From DATBFX01 sp036558305 (lineage in GTDB: Bacteria > Chloroflexota > Chloroflexia > Thermomicrobiales > UBA6265), in contig DATBFX010000168.1 in assembly GCA_036558305.1 (NCBI GenBank), forward strand, positions 1 to 15,889: a stretch of 15,889 nt of DNA, read 5' to 3'. The notes beneath the pieces are model-generated. The model searched no databases. It was not told where the DNA came from and saw nothing but the letters and a program-made list of their open reading frames with translations. Positions 1 through 7,142 of the stretch are shown piece by piece. Position 1 is the first letter of the stretch. Each line of letters begins with the position of its first letter. The translations under genes were made by a program, and so were the position numbers.

Positions 1-1
1 C

Positions 2-1753
2 CACGGCGCCTCCGAGCACAAGTACCGCTTCAACTGGACCTACCCGATCGTCTTCTCCCCCCACGACCCCAACACCATCTACATCGGCGGCAACCGCGTC
101 TTCAAAACCACCAACGAGGGCCAATCCTGGGAACCGATCTCCCCCGATCTCACCTTCGCCGACCCCGAAACCCTCCAACAGACCGGCGGCCCCGTCAACA
201 AAGACGCCATCGGCGCCGAAACCTACGCCACTGTCTACGCCTTCGCCGAGTCCCCCCACGAAAAAGGCGTCCTCTGGGCCGGTTCCGACGACGGTATCCT
301 CAGTCTCTCCCGCGACGCCGGCAAGAATTGGAAAACGATCAACCCGCCCGACCTCCCCGACTGGACCATGATCTCCTGCATCGAACTCTCCCCCCACGAC
401 AGGGCCACCGCCTACGTCGCCGGCACCCGTTACAAACTCGACGATTATGAGCCCTACCTCTACGTCACCCGCGACTACGGCGCCACCTGGACCCGCATCA
501 ACCAGGGCATCCCCGACGACGACTTCACCCGCGTCGTCCGCGCCGATCCCGAGGTCCCCGGTCTCCTCTACGCCGGCACCGAAACCGGCGTCTACGTCTC
601 CACCGACGATGGCGCCAACTGGCGCCGCCTCGAAGGCAACCTCCCCGTCGCCCCCGTCCACGAGCTCCTCGTCAAAGGCACCGACCTCATCGCCGGCACC
701 CACGGCCGCTCCATCTGGATCCTCGACGACCTCACCCCCTTCCGCACCCTCGCCGCCGGTATCCCCGACGGCACCTACCTCCTCCCACCCCGCGATACCC
801 AGCGCGTCCTCCCCGGCATCGACTGGTCCGAAAACGTCCCCGGCTGGACCAACTACCTCGGCGGTCGCGGCGGCGGCTACGTCGTCACCATCGACCCCGA
901 CGGCGCCGCCGCCCGTACCTACCTCGACCTCGGCGAAAACCCGCCCGCCGGCGCCATCATCCGCTACCGCCTGACCGAAACCCCGTCGGAACCCCTCTCG
1001 TTGACCTTCAAGCGCGCCGACGGCACCGAGATCCGCTCCTTCTCCAGCCGCAAGGAAGACGACGAGGCCAAACCCAAGGAGAGGCGAGCCCCCGCCAAAC
1101 CCGGCTGGAACCGCTTCGTCTGGGACCTCCGCCACGCCCCCGCCACCAAGATCGAAGGCACCGACCCCGCCTCGGAAAAGGCGATCGACGGACCCTTCAT
1201 CGCCCCCGGCGCCTACACCGTCACCCTCAAAGTCGGCGACCAGGAGCTGACTCACCCCTTCACCGTCGTCAAACCCTCGAACCTCCCCGCCACCCAGGCC
1301 GACCTCGCCGCCCAGGAAGACCTCCTCCTCCGCATCCACCGCCTCGTCGACCGCACCGCCACCACCATCAACCGCATGCGCGACCTCCGCGGCCAACTCG
1401 ACGGCTGGGCCAAACGCACCAAAGACTCCAACCCCGAGGTCTCCCAGGCCGCCGAAACCCTCCGCGACAAAGTCCTGGAAGTCGAAAAAACCCTTCTCGT
1501 CCCCGACCTCCGCCCCGGCTGGGCCGACGGCATCAACGCCGGCTCCCGCCTCTTCGACAAACTTGTCGCCCTTCCCCCCGCCATCCAACTCGGCGACTAC
1601 CCCCCCACCGACGCCGCCGAAGAGGTCTTCGCCGACTTCTCCGCCCGCCTCGACCCCCAATTCGCCGCCTTCGACTCCCTCCTCACCACCGACCTCAAAG
1701 ACTTCAACGCCCTCACCGCCAAACAGAAACTCCCCCCCATCGTCACCCTCTAA
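2..1753 (+). CDS. Asp-box (BNR) beta-propeller protein, VPS10/sortilin-like family, 5' truncated
   Basis: The reading frame is open from base 2 to the TAA at 1751-1753 (583 residues), so the true start is upstream of the window. Four Asp-boxes (S/T-x-D/E-x-G-x-x-W) are visible: TNEGQSW near nt 112-132, SRDAGKNW near 308-331, TRDYGATW near 467-490 and STDDGANW near 599-622. The opening stretch with RFNWTYPIVFSPHDPNT is typical of the large bacterial 'glycosyl hydrolase, BNR repeat' proteins of the VPS10 type, usually about 1000 residues, so roughly half is present. After the propeller come a linker, a beta-rich Ig-like part ending in GAYTVTLKVGD (about nt 900-1270), and an alpha-helical tail. 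Members are usually secreted; the signal peptide would lie outside the window. The substrate is unknown, and despite the database name no hydrolase active site can be assigned here. The family call is firm, the function is not. Confidence 0.88.
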   Translation, partial: HGASEHKYRFNWTYPIVFSPHDPNTIYIGGNRVFKTTNEGQSWEPISPDLTFADPETLQQTGGPVNKDAIGAETYATVYAFAESPHEKGVLWAGSDDGILSLSRDAGKNWKTINPPDLPDWTMISCIELSPHDRATAYVAGTRYKLDDYEPYLYVTRDYGATWTRINQGIPDDDFTRVVRADPEVPGLLYAGTETGVYVSTDDGANWRRLEGNLPVAPVHELLVKGTDLIAGTHGRSIWILDDLTPFRTLAAGIPDGTYLLPPRDTQRVLPGIDWSENVPGWTNYLGGRGGGYVVTIDPDGAAARTYLDLGENPPAGAIIRYRLTETPSEPLSLTFKRADGTEIRSFSSRKEDDEAKPKERRAPAKPGWNRFVWDLRHAPATKIEGTDPASEKAIDGPFIAPGAYTVTLKVGDQELTHPFTVVKPSNLPATQADLAAQEDLLLRIHRLVDRTATTINRMRDLRGQLDGWAKRTKDSNPEVSQAAETLRDKVLEVEKTLLVPDLRPGWADGINAGSRLFDKLVALPPAIQLGDYPPTDAAEEVFADFSARLDPQFAAFDSLLTTDLKDFNALTAKQKLPPIVTL

Positions 1754-1775
1754 CCCCCAAACCAGATGCCGCGCT

Positions 1776-1804
1776 CCCCCTCTCCCGCGCACCGGGAGAG
1801 GGGG
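1776..1804. terminator. G+C-rich hairpin after the propeller gene; possible terminator between convergent genes
   Basis: A perfect 12-bp stem (1776-1787 with 1793-1804) closes a 5-nt loop. Its arms are the CCCTCTCCC/GGGAGAGGG type common as dispersed intergenic palindromes in high-GC genomes, followed by a G-rich tail to about 1820. It begins 23 nt after the stop of the plus-strand propeller gene and 19 nt beyond the stop of the minus-strand 60-residue gene, so it could stop transcription from both sides. No T-run follows, so a classic intrinsic terminator is not proven; it may simply be a copy of a dispersed repeat. Confidence 0.5.
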
Positions 1805-1822
1805 CTGGGGGGTGAGGGTCCT

Positions 1823-2005
1823 TCACACAAACAACCCCTCCACCACCACCTCGTCCAACTCCCACTCCTCCGTCGGCTCGACCTGAACCGGCGGCCCCTT
1901 CGCCGAGACGTACGTGTAAAACCGCCCGTCCCCGCCGAGCAACAGCAGCTTCTCCGGCTGCTCCCGATGCTCCCCGATCACCGCAAACACATTCGTCATC
2001 GCCAT
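1823..2005 (-). CDS. Hypothetical 60-residue protein
   Basis: I do not recognise this family. The protein starts MAMTNVFAVIGEHREQ and ends in an acidic strand-rich stretch (WELDEVVVEGLFV); no signal peptide, membrane span or cysteine is seen. The ATG at 2005 was preferred over an in-frame upstream ATG at 2071 because AAGGA lies 10 nt before it and because the upstream extension is low-complexity sequence encoded by a tandem repeat. ATG at 1999 is also possible. It lies 162 nt downstream of the lactonase-like gene on the same strand and may be co-transcribed. The regular amino-acid mix (a short beta-rich protein with GGDGRFYTY) argues for a real gene. Confidence 0.6.
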   Translation of the reverse strand: MAMTNVFAVIGEHREQPEKLLLLGGDGRFYTYVSAKGPPVQVEPTEEWELDEVVVEGLFV

Positions 2006-2016
2006 GGTTCCACCGT

Positions 2017-2040
2017 CCTTGCCGCCTTGCCGCCTTGCCG
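2017..2040. repeat. Three tandem copies of an 8-bp unit at a ribosome binding site
   Basis: CCTTGCCG is repeated three times without mismatch on the plus strand. Read on the minus strand the unit is CGGCAAGG, and the last copy merges into the AAGGA that precedes the start codon at 2005 by 10 nt. Confidence 0.85.
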
Positions 2041-2119
2041 CCTCCTCTCTCGCCACTACGGTAAGCCCCACTCCGCATCATCGACAGAAGTGAATGTCCC
2101 CAATCCGCTGCGGCGTTTC

Positions 2120-2138
2120 GGCCCGCCCCGGACGGGCC
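2120..2138 (-). terminator. Weak hairpin downstream of the lactonase-like gene
   Basis: GGCCCG (2120-2125) pairs with CGGGCC (2133-2138) across a 7-nt loop, 29 nt past the stop at 2168. The stem is only 6 bp and no T-run follows, so it could attenuate transcription into the 60-residue gene or be chance. Confidence 0.25.
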
Positions 2139-2167
2139 AGTTCGCCCCCGTACACGTCCCGATTCCG

Positions 2168-2914
2168 CTACTCGTAAAACTCCGGCGCCTTCTTCAACGC
2201 CGCCCACTGCGCCGGATCGTGCCCAAACATCAACCACGCCCCCTCCTCTTCCGCCAGCTTCGCCACCCGATGCCCACTCTCCCTGGCAAGCTCCTCGTTC
2301 CACGACGCCTTGAAGTTGTCCCGCTCCAGCGACGCCGACAAATAGATCGCATCGATCGCGATGAGAACCTTCCCCGTCTTCGGCAACGTCACCATCACCG
2401 ACATGTGCCCCGGCGAATGCCCCGGCGTCGCCAGCAACCGCACTCCCTCAGCCAACTCCGCATCCCCGTCGATCACCTGCCACGCCACCCCCTCCGGCCA
2501 CGCGAACCCCTTGTACACCGGCGTCGGCAACTCCCGCTCCGCCCGCTGAATCACGTGCACCGCCCCCGGAAAATCCCCGAGCCCGCCCGCGTGGTCGAAG
2601 TGCGTGTGCGTCACCACCAGGTGCGTCACATCACCCGGCCCCAACCCGATCTTCGCCAACTGCCCCGCCGGCAGGTTCTCCTCCCCCGGTGTCGTCCGCA
2701 TCCAACCCTCGTACCCGTCCCGTTTCGCCGTCCCCTCCGGATCGTCGACGTACGTCCGCGGCATCCCCGTATCGACGAGAATCACCTTCCCGTCATCCGC
2801 CTGGATCAAATACCCAGGCACTCCAACCGTCATCCACCTCCCCCCGCCCTCTCCCGGCAACAGCGTGTCCACCGTCAACTCGATCGACCCGTAGTCCAGC
2901 ACGTACAGCCGCAT
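2168..2914 (-). CDS. N-acyl homoserine lactonase-like metallo-beta-lactamase fold hydrolase
   Basis: The 248-residue protein has the full zinc-site set of AHL lactonases: H103-T-H105-F-D107-H108, the TPGHSPGH block at 163-170, D188 in AIDAIY and H232 in FGHD. Residue Y191, three after D188, sits where AiiA has its active-site tyrosine (Y194), and overall length and motif spacing match AiiA (about 250 aa). The start at 2914 is preferred over an ATG at 3001 because GAGGGAGGGG directly precedes it and the family begins with a (K/R)LYVLD-like strand. A cytoplasmic dizinc lactonase is expected. Whether the substrate is an acyl-homoserine lactone or another lactone cannot be read from the sequence. 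It stands alone after the terminator of the VWA gene, so it should have its own promoter in 2915-3005; no good -35/-10 pair was found there. Confidence 0.85.
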   Translation of the reverse strand: MRLYVLDYGSIELTVDTLLPGEGGGRWMTVGVPGYLIQADDGKVILVDTGMPRTYVDDPEGTAKRDGYEGWMRTTPGEENLPAGQLAKIGLGPGDVTHLVVTHTHFDHAGGLGDFPGAVHVIQRAERELPTPVYKGFAWPEGVAWQVIDGDAELAEGVRLLATPGHSPGHMSVMVTLPKTGKVLIAIDAIYLSASLERDNFKASWNEELARESGHRVAKLAEEEGAWLMFGHDPAQWAALKKAPEFYE

Positions 2915-3005
2915 CTTCCCCTCCCTCGTTCGAACATCGGTGTCACCTTGCGGCCATATTGTCGCCGGAATCCACCCGAGTCGGGAGATGGCCCGCAACA
3001 AAGCA

Positions 3006-3037
3006 AGCGGCTCGCCCCAAAACCAGGGCGAGCCGCT
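3006..3037 (-). terminator. Intrinsic terminator of the VWA gene
   Basis: A perfect 12-bp stem (3006-3017 with 3026-3037) closes an 8-nt loop. On the minus strand it begins 38 nt past the VWA stop codon and is followed by a T-rich stretch (TGCTTTGTTG). This is a convincing Rho-independent terminator separating the VWA gene from the lactonase-like gene. Confidence 0.8.
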
Positions 3038-3074
3038 GTCTCACACACCGACCAGTGAAACCGGTTCCCGATCG

Positions 3075-5273
3075 CTACCCGATCCACTTCTTCTTGTTCG
3101 CCACGTAGTCGACCAGGATGTACTCGCCCAGCCGGTCCGGTGTCGCCACGAACACCCGCCCGCCGTTGATCTTCATCAGGTCGTTGACGAACTGCACCAT
3201 GTACGGCGACCGCTCCAGCATGAACGTGTTGATCGTGATCTTGTCTCGTGTGCAACGGACGACCTCGCGCAACGTCTCCTGGAACGTCCGCGGCATCGGC
3301 GGCCAGTGGAAATAGACCTCGCCCCCTTCCATGTGCGCCGTCGGCTCGCCATCGGTGATGATGATGATCTGCCGGTTGCTCCCCTTCTCCCGCCCCAGGA
3401 TCTGCCGCGCCAGTTGGAACCCGTGCTGCATGTTCGTGCCGTACTGGAACTCGTTCCAGGTCAGGGTCGGCAGGTCGGTCGGTTTCAACTCCTCCGCCAG
3501 GTACGAGAAGCCGATGATGTGGAGCGTGTCCCGCGGGAATTTCGAGCGGATCAGCGAATCGAGCGCCAGCGTGATCCGCTTCGCCGCCGTGAAGCAATCG
3601 GAATAGAACATCGACCGGCTCATGTCGATCATCAGCACCGTCGAGGATCGCGTGATGAACTCGGTCTTGTAGACCTCGAAATCGCGCGGATTCAGCTTGA
3701 CCGATTCCCCGGCCACCTTCACTCCGCCCCGCTGCACGGCATTCATCACCGTCTTCGGCAGATCGAGCAGGAAGGCGTCACCGAACTCGTACGGTTTCGA
3801 GACGTCGGTCCGCTCCCCCGGCCCGCCGGAGCGATCGAGTTCGTGCTGCCCGATCCGATCCTTGTTGAGTTGCGTGAAGATGTCCTGGAGCGCCTTCTCG
3901 CCGATCTTGCGGACGCCCTGCGGCGTCAGTTCGTACCCGCGTCGCGTCTTGCGGACGTACCCCGCGTCCTCCAGCATCTTGGCGATCTGGCTGAGTTGTT
4001 GCATCTGCTCGTGCTCTTCCTCGCCGAGCAGATCGCGCACTTTGTCCTCGTCGAGATTGGCGAAGTCGTTCCAATCGCGGACGTCCTTCATGTCCCGCTC
4101 GAGGTCGTCGTAGTCCTTGAGCCGGTCCATCATCCGCATCGCTTCGGAGAGCGACAGCGACTCGTCGCCCGAGAAGCGGTACCCGCGCCGCCAGTCCTCC
4201 GGCCGCATCGCCTGGCCCAGGTTTTCCTGCAACCGGGCCATCTCCTGCTGCAACCCCGGATCCTGCATGATCGCCTGCATCATCCCTTGCAGTTGCTCCC
4301 GCTGCTCCGGCGTCATGCTGTCCATGATCTGCTGCATTGCCGCCATTTGCCGCCGCATGTGGTCGAGCAGATCGTCCAAACTCTTCACGTCCGGCCCGAA
4401 GAAATGCCCCCACTTGTGCATGAACTGCTCGAAGTTGGGGTCCTCGCCGCGCGCCCGCGCCTCCAGCATCTCGTTCAGATCGCGCATCATCTGCCGCATC
4501 TCGGCGATCTGCTCCGGCGACATCTCGTTCAGCGCCTGCTGCATCCCCTGGAACGTCTGCTGCAACACCTGCTGCTGCAGCATCGCCAGCAATTCCTGGA
4601 ACTTCTGCCGCGCCTGCGGGTCCATAAACTCGTAGTCCTGCAACCCCCGAATCGCCCCCGCCGGATCCTGCGGCAGGTTGTCCAACTGCTCCCGCTTCTT
4701 CGCCGCGATCCCCTCCAGCATCCGCTGCAAGTCCTCGTCGTACGGCGACTCGCCCCCGGCTTGTCCGGATTGAGAGGACTGTCCCGTCTGTCCCCCTTGC
4801 TGCTGTCCTTGCTGTTCTCGCTGCCCCGTCTGCTGCCCTGGTTCTTGACCCGATTCCTGCCCAGACGCGTTCCGTTCCTCCTGCCCCCCTGCCCCCCTGT
4901 CCCCCTGTCCCCCTCGCTCTTGCAGCCGCTCTCGCCCCTCGTCCACCCGCCGCTCGATCCCTTGCCGTTCCGTGTCCAGCACGTCCTGCAACCGCTCGCG
5001 GATGTCGTCCAGGATCGAGCCGAGATCGTAGCGGTTCAGTTGCTCCTGCCGCCGTTGCCGCAAACGGTTCATCATCTCCCGCAAGCCCGGCATCCGGTCG
5101 CCGTCCGGCCGATCAATCCCCTCCCAGAAGAGCCGGCGCAGCGCATTCAGCAGATCGCCGTCCCGCATCAATTGGTCCGACATTGCCCGCATCAGATCGT
5201 CGGCGTCGAGTGCGCTGATCTGCTGCGTACCATCCCACCGCGAATACCGGCTGCCAAATCGATAGATGGGCAT
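3075..5273 (-). CDS. VWA-domain protein, partner of the MoxR/ChlI-like ATPase
   Basis: The 732-residue protein has a helical N-terminal part (1-120), a Gln/Gly-rich low-complexity linker (about 120-175), a long Met/Gln-rich helical region (about 180-400) and a C-terminal von Willebrand A domain (about 545-732). A winged-helix-like stretch ending LTPQGVRKIGEKAL lies near 427-460. The MIDAS metal site is intact: D550-M-S552-R-S554, T613 and D641 in ITDGEP. The start at 5273 (MPIYRFGSRY) has AGAAGG 9 nt upstream and is preferred over an ATG at 5318. VWA proteins of this type act with a MoxR/ChlI-type AAA+ ATPase encoded beside them, as in the mycobacterial Rv0958/Rv0959 pair, and are thought to recruit or remodel client proteins. 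No cobalamin or chlorophyll gene is nearby, so metal chelation is not suggested. There is no signal peptide; it should be cytoplasmic. Confidence 0.88.
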   Translation of the reverse strand: MPIYRFGSRYSRWDGTQQISALDADDLMRAMSDQLMRDGDLLNALRRLFWEGIDRPDGDRMPGLREMMNRLRQRRQEQLNRYDLGSILDDIRERLQDVLDTERQGIERRVDEGRERLQERGGQGDRGAGGQEERNASGQESGQEPGQQTGQREQQGQQQGGQTGQSSQSGQAGGESPYDEDLQRMLEGIAAKKREQLDNLPQDPAGAIRGLQDYEFMDPQARQKFQELLAMLQQQVLQQTFQGMQQALNEMSPEQIAEMRQMMRDLNEMLEARARGEDPNFEQFMHKWGHFFGPDVKSLDDLLDHMRRQMAAMQQIMDSMTPEQREQLQGMMQAIMQDPGLQQEMARLQENLGQAMRPEDWRRGYRFSGDESLSLSEAMRMMDRLKDYDDLERDMKDVRDWNDFANLDEDKVRDLLGEEEHEQMQQLSQIAKMLEDAGYVRKTRRGYELTPQGVRKIGEKALQDIFTQLNKDRIGQHELDRSGGPGERTDVSKPYEFGDAFLLDLPKTVMNAVQRGGVKVAGESVKLNPRDFEVYKTEFITRSSTVLMIDMSRSMFYSDCFTAAKRITLALDSLIRSKFPRDTLHIIGFSYLAEELKPTDLPTLTWNEFQYGTNMQHGFQLARQILGREKGSNRQIIIITDGEPTAHMEGGEVYFHWPPMPRTFQETLREVVRCTRDKITINTFMLERSPYMVQFVNDLMKINGGRVFVATPDRLGEYILVDYVANKKKWIG
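4881..4916. repeat. C-rich near-tandem repeat inside the VWA gene linker
   Basis: Four imperfect copies of a TGCCCCCC/TGTCCCCC unit lie in the part encoding the Gln/Gly-rich linker. On the coding strand this is a G-run repeat giving Gly-Gly-Gln steps. It is likely a slippage-prone region that sets linker length. Confidence 0.6.
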
Positions 5274-5360
5274 TGGGGTTTCCTTCTCTACGCTGGTGGA
5301 TCTGCTGGGCGACGCCAATCACGGCGCGAGATGGGGGCTTCCTCCAAATGTCGGCGTCGA

Positions 5361-5501
5361 CGTCGCGCGGGGCTGACGCCCAGAGGGCACCCGCCGCGCT
5401 GAATCCCAATAACCCCTCTGAAAAGGGCTAGGCTCGGCGCCCGTTAGCCTGATTCATCAGGCTTATTGGGGTGAGCGCGGGGACTTCAGCCCCGCGCGAC
5501 G
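5361..5501. repeat. 141-bp nested palindromic element (possible MITE or structured RNA)
   Basis: The element is bounded by a perfect 16-bp inverted repeat (5361-5376 and 5486-5501) whose core is GCGCGGGGCTGA. Inside, further arms pair in nested order: 5394-5400 with 5474-5480 (7 bp) and 5405-5412 with 5463-5470 (8 bp), with local hairpins at 5378-5388, 5414-5427 and 5446-5463 (7-bp stem, TTCA loop). An alternative hairpin also exists at 5477-5493. It lies in the gap between the ATPase and VWA genes, 88 nt upstream of the VWA start. It codes for nothing evident. The whole resembles a short non-autonomous mobile element or dispersed palindrome that could also form an RNA cruciform in the operon transcript. 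Confidence 0.75.
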
Positions 5502-5555
5502 AGAGCACGATCCGACCGATCTGGAAGCGCGTTCTGGTCATTCACGCCTCGTCCC

Positions 5556-5669
5556 TCACCGCCGCTTCGGCCGCTTCCTCCGCCGGCGCCGGTCACCGGG
5601 ATCGTCGTCGAACCACTTCTCGTGGATCCTCGGCTCGTCGTCGGGGGGACGATCCGACGCTCGCTGCAT
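5556..5669 (-). CDS. Possible 37-residue acidic-then-basic small protein
   Basis: The frame starts at ATG 5669, 33 nt after the ATPase stop and in the same frame, and ends at TGA 5556-5558. The peptide has an Asp/Glu-rich first half (DRPPDDEPRIHEKWFDDD) and an Arg/Lys-rich tail (DRRRRRKRPKRR). I do not recognise it. A GGGGAGG lies upstream, largely in the loop of a 9-bp hairpin whose arm ends right at the start codon. Because no stop separates this ORF from the TGA of the ATPase, the same residues could also be a C-terminal tail made by readthrough. Short length and charged low-complexity composition keep confidence low. Confidence 0.4.
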   Translation of the reverse strand: MQRASDRPPDDEPRIHEKWFDDDPGDRRRRRKRPKRR

Positions 5670-5698
5670 CTGCCGGCGTTTCGCCTCCCCGCCGGCAG
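5670..5698 (-). promoter_or_regulatory. Hairpin between the ATPase stop and the small ORF start
   Basis: A perfect 9-bp stem (5670-5678 with 5690-5698, CTGCCGGCG arms) closes an 11-nt loop. On the minus strand the 3' arm touches the ATG at 5669, and the purine-rich loop with the adjoining stem base carries GGGGAGG. It might control start of the small ORF or protect the 3' end of the ATPase message. Confidence 0.4.
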
Positions 5699-5702
5699 TC
5701 CT

Positions 5703-7142
5703 TCAGCGGTGGTAGCGCGCCGGTCCCGTCGCCCCCGCGTCCTTGTTCAGCTTCCGGTTCAGGTGCAACCCTTCCAGGACGAATTCGACCGCCGACGCCA
5801 CCGCCGCCGGGTTCCCCCCGACGCCGAGCTTGTCGACCGCCTCCTTCACCCCCTCCAGGTGACTCAATTGATGGACGTAATCCATCGCCGGCATCAACTC
5901 CGACGCCTCGACGCTGAGTCCGTTCTCGAACGCCAGGATCAGCCGGTCGAACTGCCGCACCGAGAAGTAGCGGTTGAACGCCGTCAGCACCGCCGACGAG
6001 ATCAGCTTGTCGACGATCTGCTCCTCTCGCACCTCGCCCAGCGTCTCCAACTCGATCTTGCCGGTCGTCGACGCGTGCAGCGCCGCCAGGTCCGAGATCC
6101 GCGGCGCCGACTGCCGCTCGCCGAGCCGGATCGCCCGCCGCGTTGCGTTGGAGATCACGTTCTCGTAGTTGGCGACGCTCATCCGGACCGAGACGCCCGA
6201 CCGCTGCGACACGTCGTGCGACCGCCGCGCCCCGTGCGTCAACTCGGCGATGATCTCCTTCATGAACTGCGGCACCGTCACCTGGACCCCATCGGTCGCG
6301 AAGTGCGTCCGCTCCTGCTCCATGATCTCGATTTCGAGTTCGGTCGTCTCCGGATAGTGCGTCCGGATTTGGGAACCGTAGCGGTCCTTCAGCGGCGTGA
6401 TGATCCGACCCCGGTTCGTGTAGTCCTCGGGGTTGGCCGAGGCGACCACGAAGACGTCGAGCGGCAAGCGGATCTTGTACCCCCGGATCTGGACGTCGCG
6501 CTCCTCCATGATGTTGAGGAGACCGACCTGAATCCGCTCCGCCAGATCCGGCAACTCGTTGAGCGTGAAGATGCCGCGGTTCGTCCGCGGCACCAGTCCG
6601 TAGGAAATCGTCAACTCGTCCGAGAGGTAGCGCCCCTCGGCGACCTTGATCGGATCGACCTCGCCGATCAAGTCGGCGATCGTCGTGTCCGGCGTCGCCA
6701 GCTTCTCGCCGTAGCGCCGGTCGCGCCCGATCCACTCGATCGGCGTGCCTTCGCCGAATTCCTCGACCAGATCGCGCGCCGCCTTACTCGTCGGGCAAAA
6801 CGGATCGTCGTTGATCTCCGACCCCTCGACGATCGGCAACCACTCGTCGAGCAGATTGACCATGCTCCGCGCCAGGCGGGTCTTCGCCTGTCCGCGCTCG
6901 CCGAGGAAGATGATGTCCTGGCCGGAGAGGATCGCGTTCTCGATCGCCGGGATCACCGTCGTGTCGTAGCCGAGGACACCGGGGAACAGGTCGTCCCCTT
7001 TGCGAATCAACCGGATCAGGTTGGCTCGCATCTCCTCGCGGACGGTGCGCGGTTGGTAGCCGCTCTCGCGCAACTCGCCGAGCGTGCGCGGTCGCGGCGG
7101 ATTGGGATTCGTCGTCGTGTCTGCCGGGGAAAGAAGAGCCAT
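5703..7142 (-). CDS. MoxR/ChlI-like AAA+ ATPase ('magnesium chelatase' subunit I-like)
   Basis: The 479-residue protein carries an AAA+ core: Walker A GERGQAKT (81-88), a Walker B-like GIFTLNEL (190-197), sensor 1 VVASANPED (232-240) and an Arg-finger-like LKDRYG (about 252-257). The Walker B box has Asn where Asp is usual before the catalytic Glu. The C-terminal half is helical, as in ChlI/MoxR lid domains. Length and order match the Rv0958-type proteins. ATG 7142 was chosen over ATG 7151 because AGAGG lies about 9 nt upstream of the former and abuts the latter. It is encoded just upstream of the VWA gene on the same strand, so the two probably form one cytoplasmic ATP-driven complex. With no BchH/CobN-like large subunit nearby, a chaperone or maturation role is more likely than metal chelation. 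Confidence 0.9.
   Translation of the reverse strand: MALLSPADTTTNPNPPRPRTLGELRESGYQPRTVREEMRANLIRLIRKGDDLFPGVLGYDTTVIPAIENAILSGQDIIFLGERGQAKTRLARSMVNLLDEWLPIVEGSEINDDPFCPTSKAARDLVEEFGEGTPIEWIGRDRRYGEKLATPDTTIADLIGEVDPIKVAEGRYLSDELTISYGLVPRTNRGIFTLNELPDLAERIQVGLLNIMEERDVQIRGYKIRLPLDVFVVASANPEDYTNRGRIITPLKDRYGSQIRTHYPETTELEIEIMEQERTHFATDGVQVTVPQFMKEIIAELTHGARRSHDVSQRSGVSVRMSVANYENVISNATRRAIRLGERQSAPRISDLAALHASTTGKIELETLGEVREEQIVDKLISSAVLTAFNRYFSVRQFDRLILAFENGLSVEASELMPAMDYVHQLSHLEGVKEAVDKLGVGGNPAAVASAVEFVLEGLHLNRKLNKDAGATGPARYHR

Noticed and set aside
2940..5402. 820-residue plus-strand frame antisense to the VWA gene
   Set aside because: His/Leu/Arg-rich composition without domains; the opposite strand has an intact VWA domain with MIDAS residues and a good ribosome site. 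Long antisense frames are common in GC-rich DNA.
3075..7142. True magnesium or cobalt chelatase operon
   Set aside because: No large chelatase subunit or tetrapyrrole gene is present; the pair fits the MoxR/VWA type better.
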